Of a stretch of 64,000 nt of DNA, positions 23,710 through 35,220 are shown in pieces. Both the position numbers and the translations under genes were made by a program. Source of the DNA: Voacanga thouarsii (lineage: Eukaryota; Streptophyta; Magnoliopsida; Gentianales; Apocynaceae); contig JANUWF010001636.1 of assembly GCA_026120185.1 (NCBI GenBank), positions 744,001-808,000 on the forward strand, read 5' to 3'. How positions within the stretch are numbered: position 1 is the first letter of the stretch; the number at the start of each line of letters is the position of its first letter. The notes under the pieces are model-generated. The model worked only from the letters and a program-made list of their open reading frames with translations. It made no database searches and was not told the origin of the DNA.

Positions 23710-24741
23710 CTATGCATTTCCCATTTTTGCAAAATTAACTGAGCTACCTTGCTGAACATTCATACTTCTGTTTCCTTTATACCCCACTGGATACCCATAC
23801 TTCTTATAACACTTCTTTATGGTATGACCATTTAAACCACAATAAGTACAATGTAATGGTTTCTTATTGAATCTCCTAAACTGGCCTCCTACAGTATTAG
23901 CATATTGAGCTAATTGCATATTTCCTCTTGATGTCTGAATTCCAAATATAGGTATCTTACTAACAGGTTTGTACAAATTCACATTACCTGTTCCTAAAAC
24001 AGGATTTAAACCATTTCCAGTTGCTATAACAAGATGATCCAAAGATTGAAAAAAGTTTCCAGAATGTGAACTGCATGTTCTTCTTTCAGTTTTATTTGCC
24101 ATAGAAAACACTTGATTAATACCAGGCAAAGGACTCATCAGCAAAACTTGTGACTTCAGTGTACTATAATTATCATTAAGACCTTTTATAAACCGAATCA
24201 CACAATCTCCTTCAATATATTTTCTAACATTGCTAGACTCATTACACGTACAATATGAAATTGGCCTCAAATCAAGCATTTTATCCCACAAAGATTTCAG
24301 ATTAGTAAAATATTGAGTTATAGTCAACTACCTTGCCTTAAATTGTGTATTTTCTAATGAGATCTGACAATCGCAGCATATCTCCGTGATTAATCTCTCA
24401 TTAACCTCCTTCCATATTTTTGTACCAATTTGATTATACACTATAGATTTGGCAATTTCTAGTATGCATGATTTCATCAACCAAGCCATCACCAGATTGT
24501 TACAGTACTTTCACAGTTCATACATCCTATCTCCTGGAGTTGGCATGGCAAAAGAAGGATCTATAAAATGTTCTTTGTGTTTACAAGAGAGTGCTATGTG
24601 CATGGATCTACTCCAGGTTTGATAATTATTTGCATCAAGCAGAGGAGTTACTAACATAAGAGAAGGACAATCACTCGATGAATATAATATGGATTTGGTG
24701 TTACATATTTTGCAATTGCAGGTGCTGGCCGGATGTGCCAT
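23710..24741 (-). pseudogene. Ty1/copia gag of element 1
   Basis: The frame probably starts at MAHPAST (24741). LLDANNYQTWSRSMHIALSC is the typical copia gag N-terminus, and later there is YFTNLKSLWDKMLDL. The zinc knuckle CTYCGLNGHTIKKC (C-x2-C-x4-H-x4-C) is near 23840. At least two stops interrupt it. Gag would form the particle that packages element RNA. Confidence 0.85.
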
Positions 24742-24826
24742 GCTTATAATGAACAATGACAATGAAGAACAATTAAGAGGAAGAAGAAGCAAAATCAAAA
24801 TGGAGCTTAGTTCATACGAAAAAACC

Positions 24827-24838
24827 GCTTTGATGCCA
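24827..24838 (-). other. Primer binding site of copia element 1
   Basis: TGGCATCAAAGC follows the 5' LTR directly and resembles TGGTATCAGAGC, the common plant copia site for initiator methionine tRNA, with two differences. Confidence 0.75.
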
Positions 24839-25185
24839 TGAGAAAATGTATGATGTGCAGAGAGGGAATTAAGATTATCTTCTTCATTCAAAAATCTGAG
24901 CTAACTCTGTACAAAGAGTGTTTATATACATAATGAATCTCTAACTAATTCTAATCTCATTAACTACTATAACTCACTAATCTAATTACATTTATAAGGA
25001 ATTACAACTGGTAGAAGCCTCGTAGAAGCTGTGATCATGAAGTGCATGTGATGCTGCTACTGACTCATCTGTTGAGTTGTTGTCCAGATGACATGCAGCA
25101 ATGTCAACTGAGTTGGAAGAAGGAAATGGTGCTGCTGCTGATATCGATGCGGCTAATGTGGATGCTGGTGATGTAGATGTTTTAA
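24839..25185 (-). repeat. 5' LTR of copia element 1
   Basis: This is the 347-bp copy. On the minus strand it starts TTAAAACATC after the host GAGGG and ends TTTTCTCA against the primer binding site. Confidence 0.88.
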
Positions 25186-26087
25186 CCCTCAACCAGACTA
25201 TCCATTTCCTTACCAATTTCCTTCATTTTACTTACATAGCCTTCAATGTCCAACCACGTAAGAAAAGGAATGAAGTTAGCCACTACGAAGACCCTAAGTA
25301 AATGAAAGAAATCCCTCATTACCTTCTAGCATCGTCTTACTTCTTTCTCCTCATTCACATCTACTGCACCAAAATATCGCTTTCCCGCAACCATTCTTAG
25401 AACAACATTCAGAGTCAAGTCTCCAAACCACTCCTTCATGTCCACCAAAACACACCCCGATCCATTTTTCCTAGCATTCCAAATCTTGTAAATCTCTTTT
25501 ATGGAAATCTCAGTCTCCGATACTCAAACATGCTTTGCAACTATAGCCTGCGAGTTGAGAGAAATTCAATGTTTACCAATTTTCGCATCTCACGCTAACA
25601 TGCACCATATGGGGAGAAGCCAAGCATGGCATAATCATAACTTAAGTGGTCAGTAGCAAAAAATTTTGACTTTGAGGATAAAACTATATCATTGGCGATG
25701 AACAATTCCTTAGCCAGCTCCAAACTATTTACAACCAGAGCTGGTTTCAGGACGAGCCTGATGATGAAGATTGGCCTATACTTGATGGCCAAGCAAGCTA
25801 AGCTTATGTGTGGGAGCTTTCTTAAGAGGTGAAGGTGGTCAAGTATCGGCCATGCACCGCCAGCTTTAGGGGGGCAAACTATTTTTGGCAGGCTCAAGAT
25901 ACTGACATGAGAAGTGGAGAACAAGAAAGAAAGCAAGCACTCCAACTATGGCAGCACTTACGTAGTATGTAAGAACTAGTAATTGCATGACTAGTACAAT
26001 TCTGGGAGCCTTCTGGGGATTGAAGAACGACAATCTGATAATCCTAGGGCTGTTTTATGGCCAAAGAAGACTAATTTCTGAAAAAGA

Positions 26088-26996
26088 ATGCACTGTTGAT
26101 GGTCATATGATTGAATTACATGCACATTAAAAAAGCAATACAGTCACTAATACAAGTTTGAGCTATATTTTCTATGATAGCAATGAAGATGAAGCGGAAT
26201 CTTGACTAAAGGGAAAAATCAAGGTAAGTGCATCCAAGAGGATCTGTAAGTATGGCCATTATATTGAAAGGGACACTAACGGCTTCACTGAATTCCGTCT
26301 TTGAATTTGCTAAGACTTTTTCTTCTATCTTTCAAGGATGCCATCATTGTTATCCTTTAGCCAAGATTCTACAGCATCCTCGTTGTTATCATAAAAAATG
26401 CAGCTCAAACTTAAAATCTTGGAGATCGAATCCCTTTAAATGTGGCCCGAAAGGATTTTGATGTGGTGGTAGTCTTGTTTGTTGTTGTTATTATTATTCT
26501 TGTTTGTTGTTGTTATTATTTTTTTCCCCTTTGGGGGAGAGGGGCAAAGTGGTAGTCACCTTACAATGAAGTAGTAAACAAGTAAAATAGTGTTGCACAG
26601 GATATTCATCTAGGTCTAACCACTAATATTCTTAATCAATAAAGATGGTGAGAAAATTTATTTATAATTAAATACTTTTTTAATTATCGTAGTAGGTTTA
26701 AATTTAGACATAATTAGTACTCTAATAAGAGTTTGTTGAGTTGTGATGAAACTGCATGCACAAGTTTTCTTACTTAGAAATCAGAGTATCATTTTGTTCA
26801 AATAATTAAGTGAGAATTGAGATCACCCAAGTGAATTCACATCATTTTCTTGGGAAAGTCTAGGTGCACCAAATTTAATGTTTTCAAGTACAAACTTCAA
26901 TGTTTTGAACAAAGTCGGACCAATTTGTCATTCTAACTATAATTGTTTAATCATGGCTTAGAATGGCAAATTAAAGTGGTATTGACAAAGAATAAT
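26088..26996 (+). repeat. Tandem duplication, copy A
   Basis: This copy is highly similar to 28167-29110 in the same orientation, for example TTGAATTACATG, GCATCCAAGAGGATC, TCACTGAATTCCGTCTTTGA and GCATCCTC. It lies immediately upstream (minus-strand sense) of the P450 pseudogene start, so it is probably its 5' flank. A 77-codon plus frame at 26228-26461 has a counterpart in the other copy. A TTGTTGTTATTATT microsatellite lies near 26480-26520. Confidence 0.82.
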
Positions 26997-27794
26997 GGAC
27001 AAAATATGTCAGTCACCCTTAAACTTTCACAAATTTTGATTTCTATCCTTGAATTTTAAAATGTGTAATTTTAGCCATCGAACTTTTTAAACATCTAAAA
27101 AATAGCTTTTCTATCAATTAAAATTATCAAGTGCTCACGGAAATTCATCACATGACTTCCATATGACCTATTTTATAAGCATTTTCATTTACTCAACTCT
27201 CACAATGTGGTGTCATCCTTTTAATTCTTACAAAGTAACTTTTATATATGATAGGAAAAGATTACTGCGATTTGAGCGTCTCTTACTTCTTTTTTTGGAT
27301 TTTTTTTTTTTAGTAATTCACTTCTACTTTCAAATTTATTCTTCCTTTCTGTAGAGATGCTAAGAAAATTACTATTTGTCAAGAATTGAATCGATTTTTT
27401 TTCCTTCTACATTTTTATGTCTTAATTTTGTTTATTAAAGGGTAAAATATGTTATTTTTGTTATATGGTTATATTCGAAAAAGTGCAAAAGAGTAATTTC
27501 AAAATTATTGAGTCACATAAAAGGCTTGAAGTTATATTTTAAAATTGTTATTGTTAAATAAAGAAATTTGAAGAGAAAAGAGCGAGAATAAAGTTGAAAA
27601 TAATATTTTAGAAATAAAAAATAGGGAAATGAAAGTTAAAATTTGGTTATTTTGTATTGTACTTGAGCTTTTATTATTGAAATTGCTATTTTTTAGGTGT
27701 TTCAAAAATTTGAGGGCTAAAATCATATATTTTAAAATTCAAAAATAGAAATAAAAATTTATAAAAATTTAAAGATGATTAGAATATTTTACCC
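26997..27794. mobile_element. Long-TIR MITE, copy 2, inside the duplicated segment
   Basis: The left end begins GGACAAAATATGTCAGTC; the reverse complement of the right begins GGGTAAAATATTCTAATC. Both continue with AAATTTTKATTTCTAT and GAATTTTAAAATRTRTRATTTTAGCC, as in 15363-16216. The paralogous copy at about 29075-29095 lacks almost all of it, keeping only CAGTGACC, which resembles the terminal CAGTCACC. That fits an internal deletion there or a later insertion here. No clean 9-bp duplication is visible. Confidence 0.65.
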
Positions 27795-27819
27795 TATATT
27801 TAATGATTTGTTGTTCAAT

Positions 27820-27990
27820 CATATGACCATCAATAGTTAGCCGTCTACTTCAGAAATTAATATCCTTTTGGCTATTAAAACAGCTTTATTTCTATTCAGA
27901 TTGATGTCCCCCAATCCCCAGAAGGCTCCAAGAACTGTACCAGGCATGCAATTACTAATTCTTCTATACTACATGAGTTTTTGCCTTCAG
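27820..27990 (+). pseudogene. CYP82-like gene 5' fragment (5' flank plus first codons)
   Basis: This segment matches, in opposite orientation, the 5' flank and start of the P450 pseudogene (minus strand, about 26105-25955). Shared are CAATCCCCAGAAGGCTCC and the start codon region. ATG at 27946-27948 begins M-Q-L-L-I-L-L-Y-Y, compared with M-Q-L-L-V-L-T-Y-Y in the larger copy. Similarity stops after about 12 codons. It is a truncated relic. Confidence 0.7.
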
Positions 27991-28166
27991 AATTTCCCTG
28001 AACCACGTGAGGGAGGAGAAAAATGAAGCAAAAAAGTTTCGTTGTCCCTCTTCTACCACTTTTTCTACTAGATAGTAGTGAATGGGCCCAGAACCCAAGT
28101 TGGGCTTTTGGTGGATCATTGGTGACCAACATGAAGAATGCACTTTTCCTGGTTAGGCCGTGTGAA

Positions 28167-29110
28167 TGCACTATTGATGGTCGTATGATTGAATTACATG
28201 TGCATTAAAAAAGCAATACAGTCACTAATACGAGTTTGAGCTCCAAGATTTTAAGTTTGAGTGGTATTTTCTTTTATAGCAATGATGATGATGTGGAATC
28301 TTGACTAAAGGGTAAAATCAAGGTAAGTGCATCCAAGAGGATCCCTAAGTATGGACATTATATTGAACGGGACACTAGCGGCTTCACTGAATTCCGTCTT
28401 TGAATTTACTCACTCTTTTTCTTCTGTCTTTCAAGGATGCCTAGAGGATCTTTGTTATCCTTTAGCCAAGATTCTACAGCATCCTCATTGTTATCATAGA
28501 AAATGCAGCGCAAACTTAGAATCTTGGATATCGAATCCTTTTGAATGAGGCCCGACAGGATTGTGATGTGGTGGTAGTCTTGTTTGTTGTTATTATTTTT
28601 GTTTTCCTTGGGGGATCGGGGAGGGGGGGGGGCTAAGGGCTAAGTGGTAGGCACCTTACAATGAAGTAGTAAACAAGAAGAATAGTGTTGCACTGGATAT
28701 TCATCTAGGTCTAACCTCTAATATTCTTAATCAAGAAAGATGGTGAGATAATTTATTTATAATTAAATGCTTATTTAATTATCGAATTAAGTTTAAATTT
28801 AGACATAATTAGTACTCCAATCTGAGTTTGTTAAGCTGTGATGAAACTGCATGTACAAGTTTTCTTACTTTGAAATTAGAGTATCATTTTGTTCAAATAA
28901 TTAAGTGAGAATTGAGATCACCCATGTGAATTCACATCATTTTCTTGGGATAGTCTGGGTGCACCAAATTTAATGTTTTCATGAACAAACTTCAATGTTT
29001 TCAACAAAGTCGGACCCATTTGTCATTCCAACCATAGTTGTTTAATCATGGCTTAGAATGGCAAATTAAAGTGGTTTTGACAAAGAATTATCAGTGACCT
29101 CTTTTATGAC
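28167..29110 (+). repeat. Tandem duplication, copy A'
   Basis: This is the second copy of 26088-26996. A 73-codon frame at 28327-28548 aligns with the one at 26228-26461, including an in-frame length difference of about 6 bp. A G-run (GGGGAGGGGGGGGG) lies near 28618-28632. The copy continues into a second CYP82 5' fragment that is split by copia element 2. Confidence 0.82.
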
Positions 29111-29182
29111 CATCTACAGTTAGTAGTCTCTTTCAGAAATTAATCTCCTTTTTGTTGTTAAAACAGCTTTATATGTATTCAG

Positions 29183-29548
29183 TGTTATGAATATTTTAAA
29201 ATTATTGGAAGCTCCATTAATTAGTGGAGGCTTCACTAATTATGGATTTATGTGAATTATTAGAGAAGATTTTTATAGATGTCCACCATTTAGTGGAGAC
29301 ACCACTAATTAAGATTAGTGGAAGATGATGTATGTCATGATGTATTTCACTAATTAGAGCTCTATAAATAGAGCTATTCTCTAAGCTTGTAATACACCAT
29401 TATTTTGTGAAAGAAAAATTAGTGAAAGAAAGATTAGAGAAAATTGTGAGAGAAAAGAAATAGAGAAATTCTTGTGCAAAGAATAGTTAGAGTTTTATTA
29501 GTGTGTAGTATGTAGATTTTATTCTAACACTACCCAAATTTTATAACA
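29183..29548 (+). repeat. 5' LTR of copia element 2
   Basis: This is a 366-bp LTR with a probable TATA box (CTATAAATAGAG) near 29361-29372, which would place the transcription start inside the LTR. The sequence after it (CGTTATCAGCACGAG) is the likely primer binding site; I do not assign its tRNA. Confidence 0.9.
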
Positions 29549-29649
29549 CGTTATCAGCACGAGTCTCTATCGTTACAAAAGCCAAAAGACTAAGCACGAG
29601 TTTCTGCCGTTACCAAAGCCAGAAGACAGGTACGCATTTATTGATCTAT

Positions 29650-30705
29650 ATGGCTAACCTCGCTAAATTCGAATTTGTAGCCCTTGATATTTTTGGAAAA
29701 AATTATATGTCATGGGTTCTCGATGCAGAAATGCATCTAAATGCTGAAGGCCTTAGTGAAACTATTCAAACAAATAATAGTGCATCTGCACAACATAAGG
29801 CTAAAGTTTTAATTTTTATTCGTCGTCATCTCGATGAAAATTTGAAAATGGAATATCTTACCGAAAAAGATTCATATGTCCTGTGGGTAAATTTAAAAGA
29901 AAGATTTGACCATCTGAAGATGGTCGTACTACCTACTGCACGGTATGAATGGTTGCACCTGAGGTTGCAAGATTTTAAAACTATGAATGAATATAGTTCC
30001 GCGATGTATAAAATTACATCTCAGTTAAAATTATGCGGAGAAAAAGTGACTGATGAAGATATGTTGGAGAAGACATTCTCCACCTTTCATGCCTCGAATA
30101 TTATCCTGCAGCAATAATATCGAGAAAGAGGGTATACAAAATTTACAGATTTAATTACTGCCCTCCTCATTGTAGAGAAAAATAATGAATTATTATTGAG
30201 AAATCATGAAGTCAGACCAACTGGCTCAACAGCACTCCCAGAAGTGAATGCTGTTGGCTCCAGCAGAAGTCATCGTTATAGTCGTGGTCATGGCCGTGGT
30301 CGTGGTTATGGTCGTAGACACGCTCGATATTTCCCTTATCATAATCATAATCAAACTGTGAGAAATACTGGCTACCTGAAGTGGAACAGAAAAGATCATA
30401 AGGGAAAAGAAAAAGAAATTGAAGAAAAGCATGAGGATATATGTTATAGATGTGGCATGAAAGGTCATTGGTCACGAAACTGTCGTATAGCTAAGCATTT
30501 AGTTGAATTGTATCAAGCTTCATTGAAAAATAAAAATGTGGAAGCAAATTTTTCTCAATATCCAATAAATGATGCTGAGAATGATGATATTGATCCTGAA
30601 GATCTTAATATCAATATTACTCATATAGATGTATCGAATTTTTTTGAATACCCAGACGGTAGGATAGACCATTTAATTGGTGATGGCAGTGTCCAGAAGA
30701 ACTAA
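29650..30705 (+). pseudogene. Ty1/copia gag of element 2 (one internal stop)
   Basis: The frame starts at MANLAKFEF and contains GKNYMSWVLDAEMHL, typical of copia gag (UBN2 type). It is open except for TAA at 30115-30117 (LQQ-stop-YRERGY). A Gly/Arg/His-rich stretch at about 30280-30340 (RGHGRGRGYGRRH) precedes the zinc knuckle CYRCGMKGHWSRNC at 30442-30483. It ends at TAA 30703-30705. The protein would coat element RNA; as written it is truncated at residue 155. Confidence 0.88.
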
Positions 30706-33700
30706 AGCCTCACCCTGATATTTTTGTTTTTTCATTTTCATTATATTCTAATGATATTTACGATTGCATATATATATATTTGTATTCAGATGGCTGTTGT
30801 TAATGATGATGTATGCATTATTGATAGTGGAACTGCACACACCATACTAAAAAATGAGAAATATTTTTCTGATCTCAACATGGGAGAAATAAATATTTAT
30901 ACGATAAACGATAGTGCAAATGTGATTAAGGGCTCCGGGAGAGCTAGTATATTATTGCCTAAAGGAACAACAATTATTATTGATAAGACACTATTTTCCT
31001 CAAAATCCAGAAGAAATTTATTGAGTTTTAAAGATATCCGCAGAAATGGGTATCATGTTGAAACAAATGAGGAAAATGAGATTGAGTATCTTTATATTAC
31101 TTAAATGCACTTGGGTAAGAAATCTGTATTAGAAAAACTGCCGTCTTTTTCTACTGGCCTATATTTTGTAAAAATACGTACAATTAAAATTTATCATCTA
31201 GTAAACCAGAAGTTTACTGATCCTATTACTTTTAGCATTTAGCATGACCGGTTGGGTCATCCGGGATCTACCATGATGAGAAGAATCATTGAGAATACAC
31301 ATGGTCATCCTTTAAAAAATAAAAGGATATTAATATCAGAAAAATTCGCATGCACTGCATGTTTCCTAGGAAAATTAATTGTTAAACCATCACCAGTAAA
31401 AGTAGGAGTTGAAAGTCCTACATTTCTTGAACGGATTACGGAGATATTTGTGGACCTATTGATCCACCATGTGGACCGTTCAAATATTTTATGGTCTTAA
31501 TTGATGCATCATCCCGATGGTCACATGTATGTTTATTATCTACTCACAACCTGACGTTTGTGAGATTACTTGCTCAAATAATTAAATTACGAGCATAATT
31601 TTCTGACCATCACATTAAAAATATCCGTTTAGATAATGCTAGTGAATTTTCATCACATTCTTTTGATGCATATTGCATGTCAATTGGGATTAATGTTGAA
31701 CATCCTGTAGCTCATGTTCACACACAAAATGGTCTTGCTGAATCTTTGATTAAACGATTACAATTAATTGCTAAATAATTATTAATGAAAACAAATCTCC
31801 CAACATTTGCCTGGGGACATGCTATTTTACATGCTGCAGCACTTGTACGTATAAGACCAACTAGTTATCATAAATTCTCTCCTTTGCAATTGGCTTTTGG
31901 GTCAGAACCAAATATTGCTTATTTAAAAATTTTTGGGTGTGCTGTATATGTTCCAATTGCACCAAACCAACGTACAAAGATGGGTCCTCAAAGAAGAAAG
32001 GGGATATACGTTGGATATGATTCTCCCTCTATTATCAGGTATGTTGAACCCCTGACAGGAGATGTATTCACAGCAAAATTTGCTGATTGTCATTTTGATG
32101 AATCATTATTCCCTAAATTAGGGGGAGAACCAAAACAGCATAAAAAAGATCTTGCTTGGACAACACCATTAAATTATCTTGATCCGCGCACAAGCGCATG
32201 TGAATTTGAAGTTCAAAAGATAATTCACTTGCAAAGCATTGCAAATCAAATGCCAGACGCTTTTGTTGACTCCAGAAGAGTTACAAAATCGCATATTCCA
32301 GTTATAAATGCTCCTATTCGAATTGAAGTTCCAGCAGAACAAAATATTATACCTATAGCTGCTGAGTCAAAAACACACCAGAAGCGTGGCCGACCACTTG
32401 GTTCTAAAGATAAAAATCATCGAAAGAAAAGAGGATTAAATGATCTAGAAGATCATATTGAAGAAAAGAATGAAAAAGACCAAGAGATAACTGATGATAA
32501 AGAACCAGAAGTTGATGAAAGTAACACTGAAATTTCTATCAATTATACCACTTCCGGTAAAAGTTGGAATCGAATAGAAACTGTTATTGATAATATATTT
32601 GCATACAATATATCTCTTGATGTTACACATGATAATGATGATCCTGAACCAATATCAGTTGATGAATGTCGGCATAGAAAAGATTGACTGCAATGGAAAG
32701 ATGCGATTCAATCGGAGTTAAATGCACTGACAAAACATGAAGTCTTTGGACCTGCAGTCCGAACACCAGAAGGTGTAAAACCTGTTGGCTACAAATGGAT
32801 ATTTGTGCGAAAACACAATGAAAAGAGTGAAATCGTTCGATATAAAGCGCGATTAGTAGCCCAAGATTTTTCACAAAGACCAGGTATTGATTATGATGAA
32901 ACTTATTCTCCTGTTGTTGAAGCTATTACACTCCAATATCTTATCAGTTTGGCAGTACATGAAAAGATAGATATGCGCCTATTAGATGTTATCACTGTTT
33001 ACTTGTATGAAAATTTAGAAAATGATGTTTACATGAAAATCCCCGAAGGATTTCATATGCCTGAAGCATATAAACATTATCCTCGAGAAAATTACTTCAT
33101 CAAGTTGCAGAAATCATTATATGGCCTGAAGCAATCTGGGCGCATGTGGTTCACACGTCTTAGTGAATATTTATTGAAAGCGGGATTTAAAAATGACCAG
33201 GTATGTCCATGTGTTTTTATTAAGTTTGGTTTTAAATTTGTGATATTAGCTATATATGTTGATGATATTAATCTTATTGGAACTCCTGAAGAGCTCCAAG
33301 AAACAATTGATTATTTAAAAAGAGAATTCGAAATCAAAGATTTTGGTAAAACCAAATTTTGCCTTGATTTACAAATTGAACATCTGGATAGTGGAACATT
33401 TATTCATCAATCAACATATACAGCAAAAGTGCTAAAAAGATTTTACATGGACAAAGCACATCCATTGAGTATTCCAATGATCGTCCGATCATTAAATGTG
33501 GATAAAGATCCTTTCCGACCTCAAGAAAATGATGAAGAACTTCTTGGTTCTGAAGTACCATATCTCAGTGCAATTAGTGCATTAATGTATCTTGCTAATA
33601 ATACACGACCTGATATTGCTTTTGCTGTCAATTTATTAGCAAGATTTAGTTCTTAACCAACACGACGACATTAGAATGTAATTAAACAAGTCCTTCGATA

Positions 33701-34277
33701 TCTCCAAGGTACAATTGATCTCGGATTATTTTATTCAAATAAAACCAGCCCAACATTGATTGGTTATGCAGATACTGGTTATTTATCTGATCCACATAAA
33801 GCCCGTTCTCAAACGGGCTATCTATTTACATGTGGAAATACTGCTATATCATGGCGTTCTACGAAACAATCTATAGCAGCTACTTCTTCAAATCATGCTG
33901 AAAGTATAGCCATTCATGAAGCAAGTCGAGAATGTGTATGGCTAAGATCCATGATTCATTATATCTGAGAAAGTTGTGAATTATTATCGATCAAAGATAT
34001 TCCAACTCCTCTTTATGAAGACAATGCAGATTGCATAGCTCAATTACGAGGAGGATATATTAAAGGAGGTCGGACAAAACATATTTCACCAAAATTCTTC
34101 TTTACTCATGAACTCCAGAAGAAATGTGAAATTGATGTGCTACAAATTCGGTCATGTGATAACCTCGCAGATATTTTCACGAAGACTTTACCGACTGCAA
34201 CATTTGAGAAGTTGAGATATAAAATCGATATGCGTCCGTTTAAAGATTTAAAGGAATCAGCTCATCAGGAGGAGTAA
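30706..34277 (+). pseudogene. Ty1/copia pol of element 2, several stops and one frameshift
   Basis: Protease (IIDSGTAHTIL) lies at about 30820 in the gag frame. A stop at 31102-31104 and another at the W of the (W)HDRLGHPGS motif near 31241 precede the integrase. The integrase has a frameshift near 31455 (CGPFKYFMVLIDASSRW) and two stops before 31785. RT begins after a stop at 32685-32687, with KPVGYKWIFVRKHNE, KARLVAQDFSQRPGIDY, LQKSLYGLKQSGRMW and the catalytic IYVDDI. RNase H has YADTGYLSDPHKARSQTGY and STKQSIAATSSNHAE, and the C-terminus includes ADIFTKTLP, ending with TAA at 34275. All domains are in copia order. Confidence 0.9.
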
Positions 34278-34388
34278 TAAATAGACATATAGAATAGTGT
34301 ACTCTTTTTCCTTCATTAGATTTTTTTTCCTACTGGGTTTTTATCTAGTAAGGTTTTAACGAGGCATATTCTTTATGTAATGGATGGA

Positions 34389-34402
34389 CATCCAAGGGGG
34401 AG
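34389..34402 (+). other. Polypurine tract of copia element 2
   Basis: A purine run (AAGGGGGAG) lies directly before the TGTTATGAA start of the 3' LTR and would prime plus-strand synthesis. Confidence 0.8.
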
Positions 34403-34761
34403 TGTTATGAATATCTTAAATTATTGGAAGCTCCATTAATTAGTGGAGGCTCCACTAATTATGGATTTATGTGAATTATTAGAGAAGATTTTTATGGATG
34501 TCCACCATTTAGTGGAGACACCACTAATTAAGATTAGTGGAAGATGATGTATGACATGATGTATTTCACTAATTAGAGCTCTATAAATAGAGTTATTCTC
34601 TAAGTTTGTAATACACCATTATTTTGTGAAAGAAAGATTAGTGAAAGAAAGATTAGAGAAAATTGTGAGAGAAAAGAAAGAGAGAAATTCTTGTGCAAAG
34701 AATAGTTAGAGTTTTATTAGTATGTAGTGTGTAGATTTTATTCTAACACTACCCAAATTTT
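34403..34761 (+). repeat. 3' LTR of copia element 2, lacking its last bases
   Basis: The LTR is complete from TGTTATGAA to ACCCAAATTTT, then joins directly to a second LTR copy; the final ATAACA is missing. Confidence 0.9.
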
Positions 34762-35103
34762 GGAAGCTCCATTAATTAGTGGAGGCTTCACTAATTATGG
34801 ATTTATGTGAATTATTAGAGAAGATTTTTATGGATGTCCACCATTTAGTGGAGACACCACTAATTAAGATTAGTGGAAGATGATGTATGACATGATGTAT
34901 TTCACTAATTAGAGCTCTATAAATAGAGTTATTCTCTAAGCTTGTAATACACCATTATTTTGTGAAAGAAAGATTAATGAAAGAAATATTAGAGAAAATT
35001 GTGAGAGAAAAGAAAGAAAGAAATTCTTGTGCAAAGAATAGTTAGAGTTTTATTAGTGTGTAGTGTGTAGATTTTATTCTAACACTACCCAAATTTTATA
35101 ACA
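34762..35103 (+). repeat. Extra tandem LTR copy, lacking its first bases
   Basis: The copy begins at GGAAGCTCC, about 24 bp into the LTR, and continues to TTATAACA. It differs slightly from the adjacent LTR. The junction falls where TTT/ATT precede GGAAG, so short homology may have guided the event. Confidence 0.9.
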
Positions 35104-35220
35104 TTCAGATTATTGTCTCCCAATCCCCAGAAGGCTCCAAGAATTGTACCAGACATGAAATTATACTAATTCTTCTATACTACGTGAGTTTCTGCCTTAA
35201 GAATTTCTCAGTAATAGTAA

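Larger units (their letters stand above)
20047..25185 (-). mobile_element. Ty1/copia retrotransposon, element 1, inside the P450 exon
   Basis: Direct LTRs of 332 bp (20047-20378) and 347 bp (24839-25185) flank a minus-strand gag-pol. The 5-bp target duplication GAGGG is at 20042-20046 and 25186-25190 as read on the minus strand. Removing one copy with the element restores the P450 codons S-L-V-E-G-W-L-K-E, which fixes the boundaries well. The LTR begins TTAAAAC rather than the usual TG. The LTRs differ by a roughly 15-bp indel and scattered substitutions. Gag and pol contain many stops, so the element is dead. Confidence 0.92.
19059..25988 (-). pseudogene. CYP82-like cytochrome P450 pseudogene split by copia element 1
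   Basis: The start is MQLLVLTYYVSAAIVGVLAF at 25988, giving an ER membrane anchor and then the PP-KAGGAWPILDHLHLL hinge. Exon 1 runs 25988-25186, then 20041-19903 after removing the retroelement. Intron: 19902-19680 (GT at 19902-19901, AG just before AACTTGATT). Exon 2 ends at 19059. The I-helix motif GGSDTT, ExxR in KETLRLHP, and the haem-binding [10 protein letters not shown] are intact in exon 2. Damage lies in exon 1: a frameshift at PP/KAGG (about 25866), a stop at SPYGAC-stop-REMRKL (a W position), a frameshift and stop near VAKHV, and a stop at RRC-stop-KVMRDFF. CYP82 enzymes are plant ER monooxygenases of specialised metabolism; the substrate is unknown. The order of insertion and mutation is not known. 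Confidence 0.9.
29183..35103 (+). mobile_element. Ty1/copia retrotransposon, element 2
   Basis: The element is plus-strand, with the LTR starting TGTTATGAA and ending TTATAACA. The target duplication TTCAG is at 29178-29182 and 35104-35108. The 5' LTR is 366 bp. The 3' end carries a tandem LTR (34403-34761 then 34762-35103). A polypurine tract (AAGGGGGAG) precedes the 3' LTR. Gag, protease, integrase, RT and RNase H are all recognisable but carry stops and a frameshift. The LTRs are very similar, so the insertion is fairly recent compared with copia element 1. Confidence 0.94.
29105..35210 (+). pseudogene. Second CYP82-like 5' fragment, split by copia element 2
   Basis: Sequence at 29105-29182 and 35104-35210 together matches 27820-27990. 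The left part contains TTTCAGAAATTAAT and AAAACAGCTTTAT; the right contains CAATCCCCAGAAGGCTCC, then an ATG at 35155-35157 with an indel just after it. The TTCAG duplicated at the insertion is single in the unsplit copy (CTATTCAGATTG), which serves as an empty-site control. Confidence 0.72.

Noticed and set aside
30212..30475. Minus-strand frames rich in His/Asp or Thr
   Set aside because: They are shadows of the Gly/Arg/His-rich gag segment of copia element 2.
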